Assembly: GCF_900187365.1 (NCBI RefSeq)
Contig: NZ_FYDG01000004.1
Location: forward strand, 62,001-126,000
DNA: 64,000 bases
Origin: Rhodoblastus acidophilus
GTDB lineage: Bacteria > Pseudomonadota > Alphaproteobacteria > Rhizobiales > Beijerinckiaceae
Direction: 5' to 3'
A program made the translations under genes and the position numbers. The notes beneath the pieces were generated by a model. That model saw only the letters and a list, made by a program, of their open reading frames with translations, had not been told where the DNA came from and made no database searches. This document shows, piece after piece, positions 1 through 8,797 of the stretch (position 1 is the first letter of the stretch; every line of letters begins with the position of its first letter).

Positions 1-659
1 AATCAGGCGTGACGGTTGATCCCGGCGCGGTGATCGGCCCTCGCGCGGAAATCGGCGCGGGCACGGTGATCCACCCCAATGCGGTGATCGGGCCGGACGT
101 GCGCATCGGCCGCAATTGCGTGATCGGCGCCAATTCCAGCGTGCTCAATGCGCTGATCGGCGACGACGTCATCATTCATCCCGGCGTGCGCATCGGCCAG
201 GACGGGTTCGGGTTCGCCATGAGCCCGCGCGGCCATTTGAAAGTGCCGCAGATCGGCCGCGTCATCATTCAGGATCACGTCGAGATCGGCGCCAACACGA
301 CCATCGACCGCGGCGCCAACCGCGACACGTTGATCGGGGAGGGCGCGAAAATCGACAATCTCGTCCAGATCGCCCATAACGTGTCGATCGGACGCCATTG
401 CGTGATCGTGAGTCAGGTCGGCATTTCCGGTTCGACCGAAATCAGCGATTTTGTGGTGGTGGCGGGGCAGGCGGGCATCACCGGCCATCTCAAGATCGGC
501 ATGGGCGCGCAGATCGGCGCGCAGGCGGGCGTGATGGCCGATGTGCCGCCCGGCGCGAAAATGGGCGGCTCGCCGGCGCGCAACGCGCGCGAGTGGCTGA
601 AGTCCGTCGCCTGGGTCGACAATATGATGAAGAAGGGCCACGGAGAGCCGAAAGCCTGA
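1..659 (+). CDS. lpxD: UDP-3-O-acylglucosamine N-acyltransferase, 3' part
   Basis: This is the C-terminal portion of LpxD, which adds the second (N-linked) hydroxyacyl chain during lipid A synthesis in the cytoplasm. The window opens inside the gene; the first whole codon is at base 3 and about 218 codons remain of a family norm near 340-350. What is visible is a long run of hexapeptide repeats (I/V-G-x-x type) that fold as a left-handed beta helix, the NTTIDRG signature, and an AHNV motif whose His is the catalytic base in the family. The N-terminal uridine-binding domain lies outside the window. It heads the lpx run; fabZ follows after 98 bp. Confidence 0.95.
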   Translation, partial: SGVTVDPGAVIGPRAEIGAGTVIHPNAVIGPDVRIGRNCVIGANSSVLNALIGDDVIIHPGVRIGQDGFGFAMSPRGHLKVPQIGRVIIQDHVEIGANTTIDRGANRDTLIGEGAKIDNLVQIAHNVSIGRHCVIVSQVGISGSTEISDFVVVAGQAGITGHLKIGMGAQIGAQAGVMADVPPGAKMGGSPARNAREWLKSVAWVDNMMKKGHGEPKA

Positions 660-757
660 CGGCCATTGGTCGCAGCCCCCAGATTAACGCTGGCCTCGAC
701 ATAAATCTGTCGCTAAAGCTGGCGACATCTTCGCACAAACATCCGGACAGCAACGGA

Positions 758-1222
758 ATGACGACGGTCTCGCTCGAAACAATCGATATTCAACGGCTGA
801 TGCAATTGTTGCCGCATCGCTATCCGTTCCTGCTGGTCGACCGCATTCTCGAAGCGCGCGGCGACGAATTCGGCATCGGCATCAAGAACGTCACTATCAA
901 CGAGCCGCAGTTCACCGGGCATTTCCCGGAAAAGCCGGTTTTCCCCGGCGTGCTGCTGATCGAGGCGATGGCGCAGACCGCCGGCGCGCTCTGCGTCCAC
1001 AACAAGCTCGGCGGGGAAAAGCCGCCGCTGGTCTATTTCATGACCATCGACAAGGCCAAGTTCCGCAAGCCGGTGACGCCCGGCGATCGCGTCGAATTCC
1101 ACATGACGAAAATCAACCAGCGGCGTAACATTTGGTGGTACAAGGGCGAGGCCAAGGTCGACGGCGCGCTGGTGGCCGAGGCGGAGATCTCCGCCATGAT
1201 CATGACCGACGGCAAGGCGTAA
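758..1222 (+). CDS. fabZ: 3-hydroxyacyl-[ACP] dehydratase FabZ
   Basis: FabZ dehydrates 3-hydroxyacyl-ACP in fatty acid elongation and so competes with LpxA/LpxD for the same hydroxyacyl-ACP pool. The 154-residue product has the normal family length. The hot-dog helix motif [11 protein letters not shown] carries the catalytic His, and the following LIEAMAQ segment carries the catalytic Glu. The frame is open upstream into lpxD, but ATG 758 gives the conserved N-terminus with the [12 protein letters not shown] block near residue 20. The stop is separated from the lpxA ATG by one base, so co-translation is likely. Confidence 0.96.
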   Translation: MTTVSLETIDIQRLMQLLPHRYPFLLVDRILEARGDEFGIGIKNVTINEPQFTGHFPEKPVFPGVLLIEAMAQTAGALCVHNKLGGEKPPLVYFMTIDKAKFRKPVTPGDRVEFHMTKINQRRNIWWYKGEAKVDGALVAEAEISAMIMTDGKA

Positions 1223-1223
1223 C

Positions 1224-2021
1224 ATGGCGATTCATCCCTCCGCTATTGTCGAGGACGGCGCCAGGCTTGGCGCCGATGTCGAAATCGGCCCGTTCTGTCA
1301 TATCGGCCCGCAGGTCGAACTCGGCGACGGCGTGAAATTGAAATCGCACGTCGTGATCGCCGGCCGCACCCGGATCGGCGCCCGCACGCGCATCTTCCCG
1401 TTCGCCTCGATCGGCCACGAGCCGCAGGATCTGAAATATCGCGGCGAGGACTCGACTCTCTCGGTGGGCGCGGATTGCCTGATCCGCGAAGGCGTGACCA
1501 TGAACCCCGGCACCGCCGGCGGGCGCATGGCGACCATTGTCGGCGACCGCTGCGCCTTCCTGGCCAATTCGCATGTCGGCCATGACTGCATCATCGGCAG
1601 CGACTGCATTTTTTCGAACAACGCCATGATCGCCGGCCATGTCAGCATCGCCGATTTCGTGATCTGCGGCGGCGGCTCGGCGGTGGTGCAATTCGCCCGC
1701 ATCGGCGCTCACGCCTTCGTCAGCGGCATGACCGGCATTCCCGCCGATCTCATTCCCTACGGGCACGCCTTCGGCAATCGCGGCTATCTCACCGGTCTGA
1801 ACTTGATCGGCCTGAAGCGGCGCAATTTCACCCGCGAGCAGATCCACGAGTTGCGCCGCGCCTATCGCGCCCTGTTCGCGCCGGAAGGCACGTTGAAGGA
1901 GCGCGTCGAGGACGTCGCGGAGGAATTCGCCGGCAATCGCGAGGTCGAGGAGATCCTGGCCTTCATCCGCGAGGGCGGCGACAAGCAGATTTGCGTCCCG
2001 CAGGCGGACCCCAAGGAATGA
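1224..2021 (+). CDS. lpxA: UDP-N-acetylglucosamine O-acyltransferase LpxA
   Basis: LpxA performs the first committed step of lipid A synthesis, acylating UDP-GlcNAc at O-3 from hydroxyacyl-ACP. At 265 residues it matches the family length. The N-terminal two thirds is hexapeptide-repeat beta helix; NPGTAGG and SHVGHDC contain the substrate-binding and catalytic His region; the C-terminal helical domain begins around residue 195 with the LKRRNFT block. The stop codon overlaps the lpxI start as ATGA, indicating translational coupling. Confidence 0.97.
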   Translation: MAIHPSAIVEDGARLGADVEIGPFCHIGPQVELGDGVKLKSHVVIAGRTRIGARTRIFPFASIGHEPQDLKYRGEDSTLSVGADCLIREGVTMNPGTAGGRMATIVGDRCAFLANSHVGHDCIIGSDCIFSNNAMIAGHVSIADFVICGGGSAVVQFARIGAHAFVSGMTGIPADLIPYGHAFGNRGYLTGLNLIGLKRRNFTREQIHELRRAYRALFAPEGTLKERVEDVAEEFAGNREVEEILAFIREGGDKQICVPQADPKE

Positions 2022-2848
2022 GCGAAGCCGTCGCGCTGGTCTGCGGCGGCGGCGCTTTCCCAATCGTCGCCGCCCGCGCCGTCCAGGCGCGGGGCGAACA
2101 CGCGTTTCTGCTCGGCTTGCGCGGGATCGCCAGCGCCGAAATCGAGCAATTTCCCCATGTCTGGCTCGGCATCGGGCAACTCGGCCGCGCCTTCGACGAA
2201 ATCTTCTCACGCGACATCAAGCGCGTCTGTTTCATCGGCGGCCTGAAACGGCCTGAATTCACCGATCTCCGGCTCGACTGGGGCGGCATCAAACGAATCC
2301 CCGATATCGTGAAGTTTTTGAAGGGCGGCGACGATCATGCGCTCAAGGGCGTGATCAAACTGTTCGAGAGCGAGGGGCTGGAAGTCGTCGGCGTTGATTC
2401 CTTCGCGCCGGAACTGCTGGCCGCGCAGGGCGATATGGCCGGAACCTTTCCGGCCGATCTCGCCGACGACCTGGCTTTCGCCCGCAAGTTCCTGAGCGAT
2501 CTCTCGGCTTACGATTGCGGACAGGCCGTCGTGGTCGCCCATGGCCGCGTGATCGCGGTCGAGGCGGTCGAGGGCACCGACGCCATGCTGGCGCGCGTGG
2601 CGCATTTGCGCGAGATCGGCCGCTTCAGGGCCAAGGGCGGCCTGCTGGTGAAGGCGCCCAAGCGCGGCCAGGACCCGCGCGTCGATCTGCCGGCCATCGG
2701 CCCAGATACCCTGCGCAACGCCGAGACGGCGGCGCTGCGCGGCGTTGCTGTGGCCGCCGGCGGCGTGCTGATGCTCGACCGCGCCGGGCTGGCGGCGCAG
2801 GCGGCGCGGGCGGGCCTGTTCCTGCACGGATTTGCGGAGACGCCATGA
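2018..2848 (+). CDS. lpxI: UDP-2,3-diacylglucosamine pyrophosphatase LpxI
   Basis: LpxI (DUF1009 family) hydrolyses UDP-2,3-diacylglucosamine to lipid X and UMP; alphaproteobacteria typically use it in place of LpxH. The 276-residue protein begins with a nucleotide-binding-like segment (ALVCGGGAFP), has the FIGGLKRPE motif near residue 70, and a C-terminal segment with GTDAML and GLLVKAPKRGQDPRVDLPA blocks typical of the family. The ATG at 2018 was chosen over the upstream in-frame start because it forms an ATGA overlap with lpxA. Its own stop overlaps lpxB in the same way. Confidence 0.95.
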   Translation: MSEAVALVCGGGAFPIVAARAVQARGEHAFLLGLRGIASAEIEQFPHVWLGIGQLGRAFDEIFSRDIKRVCFIGGLKRPEFTDLRLDWGGIKRIPDIVKFLKGGDDHALKGVIKLFESEGLEVVGVDSFAPELLAAQGDMAGTFPADLADDLAFARKFLSDLSAYDCGQAVVVAHGRVIAVEAVEGTDAMLARVAHLREIGRFRAKGGLLVKAPKRGQDPRVDLPAIGPDTLRNAETAALRGVAVAAGGVLMLDRAGLAAQAARAGLFLHGFAETP

Positions 2849-3996
2849 ACTATTTCATCGTCACCGGCGAGCCCTCCGGCGACGCGCTCGGCGCCAAGCT
2901 GTTGGCCGCCCTGCGCGCCCGCGACCCCGAGGCGGTCTTCGCGGGGGTTGGCGGCGAGGCCATGGCGCGCGCCGGCTTCGCCAGCCTGTTCCCGCTGGCC
3001 GATATTTCGGTCATGGGCATCTTGCCGGTGCTGCGGCGCCTGCCGACCGTGCTGCGCCGCATCGACGAGACGGCGCGCGCGGTGGTGGCGTCGCGGCCGG
3101 ACGTGCTGGTGCTGATCGACAGTCCCGACTTCACCCACCGCGTCGCGAAAAAGGCGCGCAAGGCGCTGCCAGACCTGAAAGTGGTCGATTACGTCAGCCC
3201 GACGGTGTGGGCGTGGCGGCCCGGCCGCGCGAAAAAGATGCGCAAAATCATCGACCTCGTGCTGGCGGTGCTGCCGTTCGAGCCGGCGGCGCATCAGCGG
3301 CTCGGCGGGCCGAAATGTATCTATGTCGGGCATTCGCTGGTCGAGCGGGTCGAGGATTTGCACGGCGACGAGTCCGCGCGTGCGAACGGCCCGGTGCTGG
3401 TGCTGCCGGGCTCGCGGCGTTCGGTGGTGGCGCGCATGGGGCCGGCGTTCCGCGATGCGCTGGCGCGGCTCAAGGCGCTGCGGCCCGAGTTGGAGTTCGT
3501 GCTGCCGGTCGCCGGCCCGGTCGAGGCGGTGGTGCGCGCCGAGGTGGCGCGTTGGCCGGTTCAGCCGCGCATCGTCGTGGGCGAGGCGGAGCGATACGCC
3601 GCCTTTCGCGGCGCGGGCGCGGCGCTAGCCGCATCCGGCACGGTGACGCTGGAGCTGGCGCTGTCGGGAACCCCGACCATCGTGGCGTATAAAGTGCCGA
3701 AGCTGGAGGAATTCATCGGCCGGCGGCTGATTCAGGTTCCCACCATCGTGCTGCCGAACCTGATCCTCGGCGAGAACGCTTTTCCCGAATATTTGCAGGA
3801 CGAGGCCGACGGCCAGACGCTGGCGCGGGCCGTCGCGGCGCTGCTCGATGACGGGCCGGAGCGGCGCCGGCAGGTCGAGGCCTTGGCGAAACTGTCGGAC
3901 AAAATGCTGCTGCCGGGCGGCCAGACGCCCAGCGGCGCAGCGGCCGACGCCATTATCGCGCTGGCGGGCGGGGGGAAGCCGCCTCAAGCCGGATAA
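2845..3996 (+). CDS. lpxB: Lipid-A-disaccharide synthase LpxB
   Basis: LpxB is the GT19 glycosyltransferase that condenses UDP-diacylglucosamine with lipid X to make the tetraacyl disaccharide. The 383-residue product opens with the diagnostic TGEPSGD motif, then DSPDFTHRVAKKAR, YVSPTVWAWRPGRAKKM and VLPGSRR blocks, and ends with the ASGTVTLELAL donor-site region. The ATG overlaps the lpxI stop. The last 44 bases overlap the 3' end of bioC on the other strand, so the two genes converge with shared coding DNA. Confidence 0.97.
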   Translation: MNYFIVTGEPSGDALGAKLLAALRARDPEAVFAGVGGEAMARAGFASLFPLADISVMGILPVLRRLPTVLRRIDETARAVVASRPDVLVLIDSPDFTHRVAKKARKALPDLKVVDYVSPTVWAWRPGRAKKMRKIIDLVLAVLPFEPAAHQRLGGPKCIYVGHSLVERVEDLHGDESARANGPVLVLPGSRRSVVARMGPAFRDALARLKALRPELEFVLPVAGPVEAVVRAEVARWPVQPRIVVGEAERYAAFRGAGAALAASGTVTLELALSGTPTIVAYKVPKLEEFIGRRLIQVPTIVLPNLILGENAFPEYLQDEADGQTLARAVAALLDDGPERRRQVEALAKLSDKMLLPGGQTPSGAAADAIIALAGGGKPPQAG

Positions 3997-4690
3997 ACGC
4001 CACCTGGAAGGTGACGTCGAATGGCCCGGAATGGGCCGCCAGCGCCTTGCGCAGGGCCGGGGCGGGCAGGGGCCGCCCGCCGGGGGCGCCTGTATGGGCG
4101 CCGGATTTTTTCAGGCTGCGCGCGAACGCCAGCGCGCTGTCGAAGCGGGCGGGGAAGGCGGCTAATTCGGCGCCGGGGAAACTGGCCGGGAACGGCCACA
4201 GCGAATCCTCAAGCCCGGCCTTGTGGAGAAAACTCCGCCACTCCTGCAGCGATCCCTGCACGGGAACCGCCACATGCAGTTCGCCCCCCGGCGCCAGCAG
4301 TCCGCGCCAGCGCGCCAGGGCGGCGACGGGGTCGGCCAGCCAGTGCAGCGCCATGCTCGACAGGATCAAATCGTAACGCGCCGCGCCGGAATAGGCGGCG
4401 GCGTCGGCCTGGATTGTCTCGACATCGGGGAATTTCGCCTTGAGCCGCGCCAGCATGTGGGGCGCGGCGTCGAGCGCGGCGATATGCGCTTGGGACCAGT
4501 TCGCGCGCGCGAAGCCGGTGACATGACCGGTGCCCGCGCCAATATCGAGAACGGTTTTCGGCGCCCGCGCGAAATCGGCCGCCGCCCGCGCCACCAAAGC
4601 GCGCGCGACCGCGCTCTGAACCTCGGTCCAGGCGTCATAGCTCTCCGCCGCGGCGTCGAAAGCGGCGACGATCTTTTGCTCACCAGCCAT
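3953..4690 (-). CDS. bioC: Malonyl-ACP O-methyltransferase (BioC)
   Basis: A class I SAM methyltransferase of 245 residues. The SAM-binding motif I reads VLDIGAGTGHVTG near residue 45, followed by an acidic motif II (ALDAAPHML) and a post-motif SMALHWLADP typical of BioC. BioC methylates the free carboxyl of malonyl-ACP to start pimeloyl-ACP synthesis. The assignment rests on motif style and on lying third in a bioF-bioH-like-bioC unit; alone, the fold would only say methyltransferase. The start ATG overlaps the 3' end of the preceding esterase gene by 11 bp. The 3' end overlaps lpxB by 44 bp. Confidence 0.85.
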   Translation of the reverse strand: MAGEQKIVAAFDAAAESYDAWTEVQSAVARALVARAAADFARAPKTVLDIGAGTGHVTGFARANWSQAHIAALDAAPHMLARLKAKFPDVETIQADAAAYSGAARYDLILSSMALHWLADPVAALARWRGLLAPGGELHVAVPVQGSLQEWRSFLHKAGLEDSLWPFPASFPGAELAAFPARFDSALAFARSLKKSGAHTGAPGGRPLPAPALRKALAAHSGPFDVTFQVAFIRLEAASPRPPAR

Positions 4691-5297
4691 GATGGCGCAA
4701 GAAATCCCTGATTTTTTCGGCGCAAAAGGCCGGGTCGGTCCAGGGCAGGCCATGGCCGCCCGTCTCCCGCACAAAAAGTTCGCCGCCGCTTTGCGCCAAT
4801 TCGCGCGCCGCGTCCAGAGGAACGAGCGGATCGTCCTCGGCGGCGAGCACCAGCGTGGGGATGGCCTCGGCGCGAACGTCCAGAGTTTCCAGAAACGCCA
4901 GTCCCTTCGCCAGCGCCCCGGCGTCGGGAGCCGGGCAGGGACCGCCGCCATGCCGCGCCCGGAAACCGGCGACGCATTCCGCTGGATCGCGCGCCAGCGC
5001 CCGCCCCAGAGCCCGCAATTCGGCTGGGCGCACGCAGCCGCGCCCGGCGCCGTCGCGCACGAAGCGGCGAAACGCGGCGATCGCGACGACGCCGGCCCAA
5101 TCCTGGCGCTGCGACAGCCCCCAGCCCAGCCCAGCCGAATGTCCCACCAGCACGTCGCCGGGCCGGGCGTCGGGACACGCCGCCGCGCCGAAATAGCCGA
5201 GGTCGGCGCGAACCTGCGGCCAATCGGCCAAAAGCGGCGCCAGCGCGTCGAAACTTTCCGGCCCGAACCCCCAGCCGTGAACGAAATACAGCCTCAT
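4680..5297 (-). CDS. BioH-like alpha/beta hydrolase (pimeloyl-ACP methyl ester esterase candidate)
   Basis: A 205-residue alpha/beta hydrolase, shorter than E. coli BioH (about 256). Visible parts are an oxyanion-hole HGWGFGP segment at residue 7, the nucleophile elbow GHSAG, an Asp in AAEDDPLVP and a terminal His in GGHGLPWTDP, so the Ser-Asp-His triad looks intact. The HGWG opening and the His-Pro-rich end resemble BioH more than BioG. Placement between bioF and bioC, with an ATGA overlap to bioF, makes it the likely esterase that frees pimeloyl-ACP from its methyl ester. The start at 5297 was preferred to 5309 because of that overlap. The lid region appears reduced. Confidence 0.75.
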   Translation of the reverse strand: MRLYFVHGWGFGPESFDALAPLLADWPQVRADLGYFGAAACPDARPGDVLVGHSAGLGWGLSQRQDWAGVVAIAAFRRFVRDGAGRGCVRPAELRALGRALARDPAECVAGFRARHGGGPCPAPDAGALAKGLAFLETLDVRAEAIPTLVLAAEDDPLVPLDAARELAQSGGELFVRETGGHGLPWTDPAFCAEKIRDFLRHHGW

Positions 5298-6469
5298 CGG
5301 CCGCCGCATTCGATCAGGGCGTCGGCCAGCGCCGCAATGTCCGCCGCGCTATGGGCGGCGGACAGCGACAGGCGCAGCCGGGCCGTTCCCGGCGGCACGG
5401 TGGGCGGGCGGATGGCGGCGACGAGAAAGCCGCGCTCGTCCAGTTGCGCCGCAAGGTCGAGCGTTTCGGTCTCGCCGCCGATCAGCACTGGCACGATCTG
5501 GCTGGCGCTGGCGCCGCAGTCGAACCCGGCGCCGCGCAGCCGGATGCGCAAATCTTCGGCGGCGGCCAGCAGCGCCGCCCGTTCGGCCGCCAGCTTGGGC
5601 GCGAGATCGAGCGCGGCCGTCATGGCGCCGAGCACGGCGGGCGGAACGCCGGTGCTGTAGATCAGCCCGCCGCAGCGGTTGATCAGGAATTCGCGCAACA
5701 CGCGCGGCAGCGCCAGATAGGAGCCGTACCCGCCGAGCGCCTTGCCGAACGTGCCCATGGCCACATCGACGCCTTCGGAAAAATCCTCGCACAGGCCATA
5801 GCCGCGCGAGCCGAACACGCCGGTCGCATGAGCTTCATCGACATAAAGCAAAGCGTCAAATTGTTTCGCCAAATGACTGATTTGCCAGAGATCCGCCAAA
5901 TCGCCGTCCATGCCGAACACGCTTTCGGTCACAACGAGGCAAAACTCGCCCCGGGACGTGCGCGCGCGAAGGAGGTCTTCGAGATGGCCGTAATCGTTGT
6001 GGCGGAACCGCATCAGCCGGGCGCCGGACAGCTGTGCGCCCTGCAGCAGGGAATGATGCGCCAGCCGGTCGGCCAGCACGGTCACGGGCCGTCCGGCCAC
6101 CTCGGGGTCGGCGAGGGCGGCCAGAGCGGTCAGATTGGTCTGGTAGCCGGACGCGAGCACCAGGGCGCTCTCTTGCCGCTTGGCCTCGGCGATCTTCTTC
6201 TCTAGTTCGACGAAGGCGGGATGGTCGCCCGTCACCAGCCGCGAAGCGGCGACGCCGGCGCCGAACAGCTCCAGATAAGCGCGACTCGTCGCGATCAATG
6301 CCGGATGCAGGCTCAGTCCGAGATAGTCGTTGCCGGCGAAATTGATGAGCTTGCGGCCGTCGCGGAAAATCCGCCCGTCGGGCGCGAGCGCGGCGCTTCT
6401 CAGCGTGCGCAGACGGTTCTGCGCCGCGCGCTCCGCGCAATAATTACGATAAGGGTCAACTTTTGCCAT
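5294..6469 (-). CDS. bioF: 8-amino-7-oxononanoate synthase BioF
   Basis: BioF condenses pimeloyl-ACP with alanine, the first ring-building step of biotin synthesis. The 391-residue PLP enzyme has the NDYLGLS motif near residue 47, DEAHATGVFG for cofactor binding, and the Schiff-base Lys in TFGKALGG near residue 242. It is the promoter-proximal gene of the minus-strand bioF-bioH-like-bioC unit. It diverges from bioB across a 77-bp gap, where no clear BioR (TTATNNATAA) or BirA-type operator was recognised. Start ATG 6469 gives the usual N-terminus. Confidence 0.95.
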   Translation of the reverse strand: MAKVDPYRNYCAERAAQNRLRTLRSAALAPDGRIFRDGRKLINFAGNDYLGLSLHPALIATSRAYLELFGAGVAASRLVTGDHPAFVELEKKIAEAKRQESALVLASGYQTNLTALAALADPEVAGRPVTVLADRLAHHSLLQGAQLSGARLMRFRHNDYGHLEDLLRARTSRGEFCLVVTESVFGMDGDLADLWQISHLAKQFDALLYVDEAHATGVFGSRGYGLCEDFSEGVDVAMGTFGKALGGYGSYLALPRVLREFLINRCGGLIYSTGVPPAVLGAMTAALDLAPKLAAERAALLAAAEDLRIRLRGAGFDCGASASQIVPVLIGGETETLDLAAQLDERGFLVAAIRPPTVPPGTARLRLSLSAAHSAADIAALADALIECGGR

Positions 6470-6546
6470 TTTCCCGCAGTCTGATATGAAAGCGCATCGA
6501 AAAACGCCAGCCGTCCTTGCAACGGCCCGGCCGACACGAGACCGAT

Positions 6547-7596
6547 ATGAACGCGCAGCCGACCTTTACCGAAAAAGCCCCGATTCGCCACGACTGGACG
6601 CTCGAAGAAATCGAGGCCCTGTTCGCCCTTCCCTTGCTCGACCTCGTGCATCGCGCGCAAACGGTCCATCGTCAATATCACGACCAAACCGTGCAACTCG
6701 CCAGCCTGTTGTCGATCAAGACCGGCGGGTGCGCCGAAGATTGCCATTATTGCCCGCAAAGCGCGCATTTCTCCAAGCAGACGGGGCTGGTGAAGGAAAC
6801 CCAGCTCGACGTCGATTATGTGCTGGGGCGCGCCAAAATGGCCAGGGAGGCCGGCGCCACCCGCTTCTGCATGGGCGCGGCCTGGCGTTCCGTCCGCGAC
6901 GGAGCCGAATTCGACGCCGTGCTCGACATGGTGCGCGGCGTGCGCGCGCTGAACATGGAGGCTTGCGTAACCCTGGGCATGTTGCAGCCGCATCAGGCCA
7001 AGCGCCTCGCGGACGCTGGCCTGACCAGCTACAACCACAATCTCGACACCTCGCCGGAATTTTATGGCGAGATCATCACCACCCGCACCTACCAGGACCG
7101 CCTGGATACGCTGAACCTCGTTCGCGCGGAGGGCATCGGCATTTGCTGCGGCGGCATTATCGGCATGGGCGAAAGCCAGCTCGACCGGGCGTCGTTGATC
7201 CGCGAATTGACCAAAATGACCCCGCATCCGGACAGCGTGCCGATCAACGGGCTGGTGGCCGTGCGCGGCACGCCGCTGGAGGGCCGCCAGCAGGTGGACG
7301 CGTTCGAGATGGTGCGGATGATCGCCGTCGCCCGCATCACCATGCCGCAGTCGCGGGTGCGCCTGTCGGCCGGCCGCTCGGAAATGACCGCCGAGGGGCA
7401 GGCTTTGTGCTTCATGGCCGGCGCCAATTCGATCTTCTACGGCGAAAAGCTGCTCACCACCGACAATAACGATGCGCTGGCCGATCGTGAGCTGATCGAG
7501 AAGCTGGGCCTGCGCCCGGAGGAGATCGAGGAGCGTTCAGCCCATTACGATCTCGACAGCAACGAGCAGATCGCCGAGGTCAACGCCGCCAGCTGA
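6547..7596 (+). CDS. bioB: Biotin synthase BioB
   Basis: BioB is the radical-SAM enzyme that inserts sulfur into dethiobiotin. The CX3CX2C cluster motif reads CAEDCHYC near residue 60, and the [12 protein letters not shown] block, which supplies cluster and substrate contacts, is present. ATG 6547 (MNAQ...) was chosen; an in-frame ATG at 6517 would add ten residues. The product of 349 residues is slightly longer than the E. coli enzyme. Its last 52 bases overlap the bioA coding sequence on the opposite strand. Confidence 0.97.
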   Translation: MNAQPTFTEKAPIRHDWTLEEIEALFALPLLDLVHRAQTVHRQYHDQTVQLASLLSIKTGGCAEDCHYCPQSAHFSKQTGLVKETQLDVDYVLGRAKMAREAGATRFCMGAAWRSVRDGAEFDAVLDMVRGVRALNMEACVTLGMLQPHQAKRLADAGLTSYNHNLDTSPEFYGEIITTRTYQDRLDTLNLVRAEGIGICCGGIIGMGESQLDRASLIRELTKMTPHPDSVPINGLVAVRGTPLEGRQQVDAFEMVRMIAVARITMPQSRVRLSAGRSEMTAEGQALCFMAGANSIFYGEKLLTTDNNDALADRELIEKLGLRPEEIEERSAHYDLDSNEQIAEVNAAS

Positions 7597-8786
7597 TCCC
7601 GCTCGATGGTGAAAGCCGGCGTGAGATAGACGATATCGCCGAAGGGGCGGATCCAAAAACCCCTTTCGGCGAATTCATGCCGGAGGCGCGGCGCGTCCAG
7701 GCTTGCGAGCTGAACCGCGCCGATCGCGCCCTTGACCCGCACATCCACCACGCCGGGCAAGCCGCGGCAGGGCTCCAGCCCCTCGCGCAATTGCGCCTCA
7801 ATGGCCGCCACCTGCTCCAGCCGCGGCTCGGTCTCGAACAGGTCGAGCGAGGCGTTGGCGGCGGCGCAGGCCAGCGGATTGGCCATATAGGTCGGCCCGT
7901 GCATCAGGGCCTTGGCCGGATCGTCCGACAGAAAAGCCTTGTACACATGCGGCCGCGCCAGCGTCGCCGCCAGCGTCACGGCGCCGCCGGTCAGCCCCTT
8001 GCCGACGCAGAGAATGTCGGGGACCACCCCAGCCTGTTCGCAGGCGAAGAATGTGCCGGTGCGGCCAAAACCCACGAAAATTTCGTCGGCTATCAGCAAA
8101 ACCTCATGTTTTGCACAAAGTTCGGCGACGCGCCGCAGCGTGGCCGCGTCATGCATTTTCATACCGCCGGCGCCTTGCACCAGCGGTTCGATCAGCACGG
8201 CCGCGACATGGTCTTTTTCGCGCGCCAGCAGCGCGTCGAACTGTTGCGCGCTGGCGTCGTCCACCGGCATTTCCGCCAGGATCTGCTTCGGCAGATAATC
8301 CTTGAACAGGGCGTGCATGGATTCGTCGGGATCGCACACCGCCATGCAGGCCATGGTGTCGCCGTGATAGCCATAACGGAACGACACCATGCGGCTGCGG
8401 CCGGCGAAGCCGCGATTGAGCCAATATTGCACCGCCATTTTCATCGCGACTTCCACGGCGACGGAGCCGCTGTCGACGAAAAACACTTTTGAGAGGTCGC
8501 CCGGCGCCTTGTCGGCGAGCCGCGCCGCCAGCCGCAGCGCCGGCTCATGCACGAGCCCGCCGAACATCACATGCGGCATGGTCTCAAGCTGCGCCCGCAT
8601 GGACGCGATAATGTGCGGATGATTGTAGCCGTGGCAGGCCGTCCACCACGAGGCGATCCCGTCGATCAGTTCGCGCCCGTCGGCCAGCGCGATCACCGAG
8701 CCGGATGTCGAGGCCGCCTGCAAGGGCTGGCGGCAGTTGAGCATCTGGGTGTAGGGAAGCCAGATATGTTCGAGCAGATTTTCCAT
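7545..8786 (-). CDS. bioA: Adenosylmethionine-8-amino-7-oxononanoate aminotransferase BioA
   Basis: BioA is the class III aminotransferase that uses SAM as amino donor to make 7,8-diaminopelargonate. The 413-residue product begins with HIWLPYTQM, the conserved BioA opening, then [23 protein letters not shown] and the Lys of GKGLTGG near residue 263. The start codon sits only 11 bp from the probable TTG of divergent bioD, so its promoter must lie inside bioD or the genes are expressed unusually. No Shine-Dalgarno is evident upstream. The 3' end runs 52 bp into bioB. Confidence 0.95.
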   Translation of the reverse strand: MENLLEHIWLPYTQMLNCRQPLQAASTSGSVIALADGRELIDGIASWWTACHGYNHPHIIASMRAQLETMPHVMFGGLVHEPALRLAARLADKAPGDLSKVFFVDSGSVAVEVAMKMAVQYWLNRGFAGRSRMVSFRYGYHGDTMACMAVCDPDESMHALFKDYLPKQILAEMPVDDASAQQFDALLAREKDHVAAVLIEPLVQGAGGMKMHDAATLRRVAELCAKHEVLLIADEIFVGFGRTGTFFACEQAGVVPDILCVGKGLTGGAVTLAATLARPHVYKAFLSDDPAKALMHGPTYMANPLACAAANASLDLFETEPRLEQVAAIEAQLREGLEPCRGLPGVVDVRVKGAIGAVQLASLDAPRLRHEFAERGFWIRPFGDIVYLTPAFTIERDQLAALTSAICSLLSRS

Positions 8787-8797
8787 TGGGGGCAGCT

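Noticed and set aside
6470-6546. BioR or BirA operator between bioF and bioB
   Set aside because: No TTATNNATAA-type or BirA-type palindrome was found in the 77-bp gap or just beyond.
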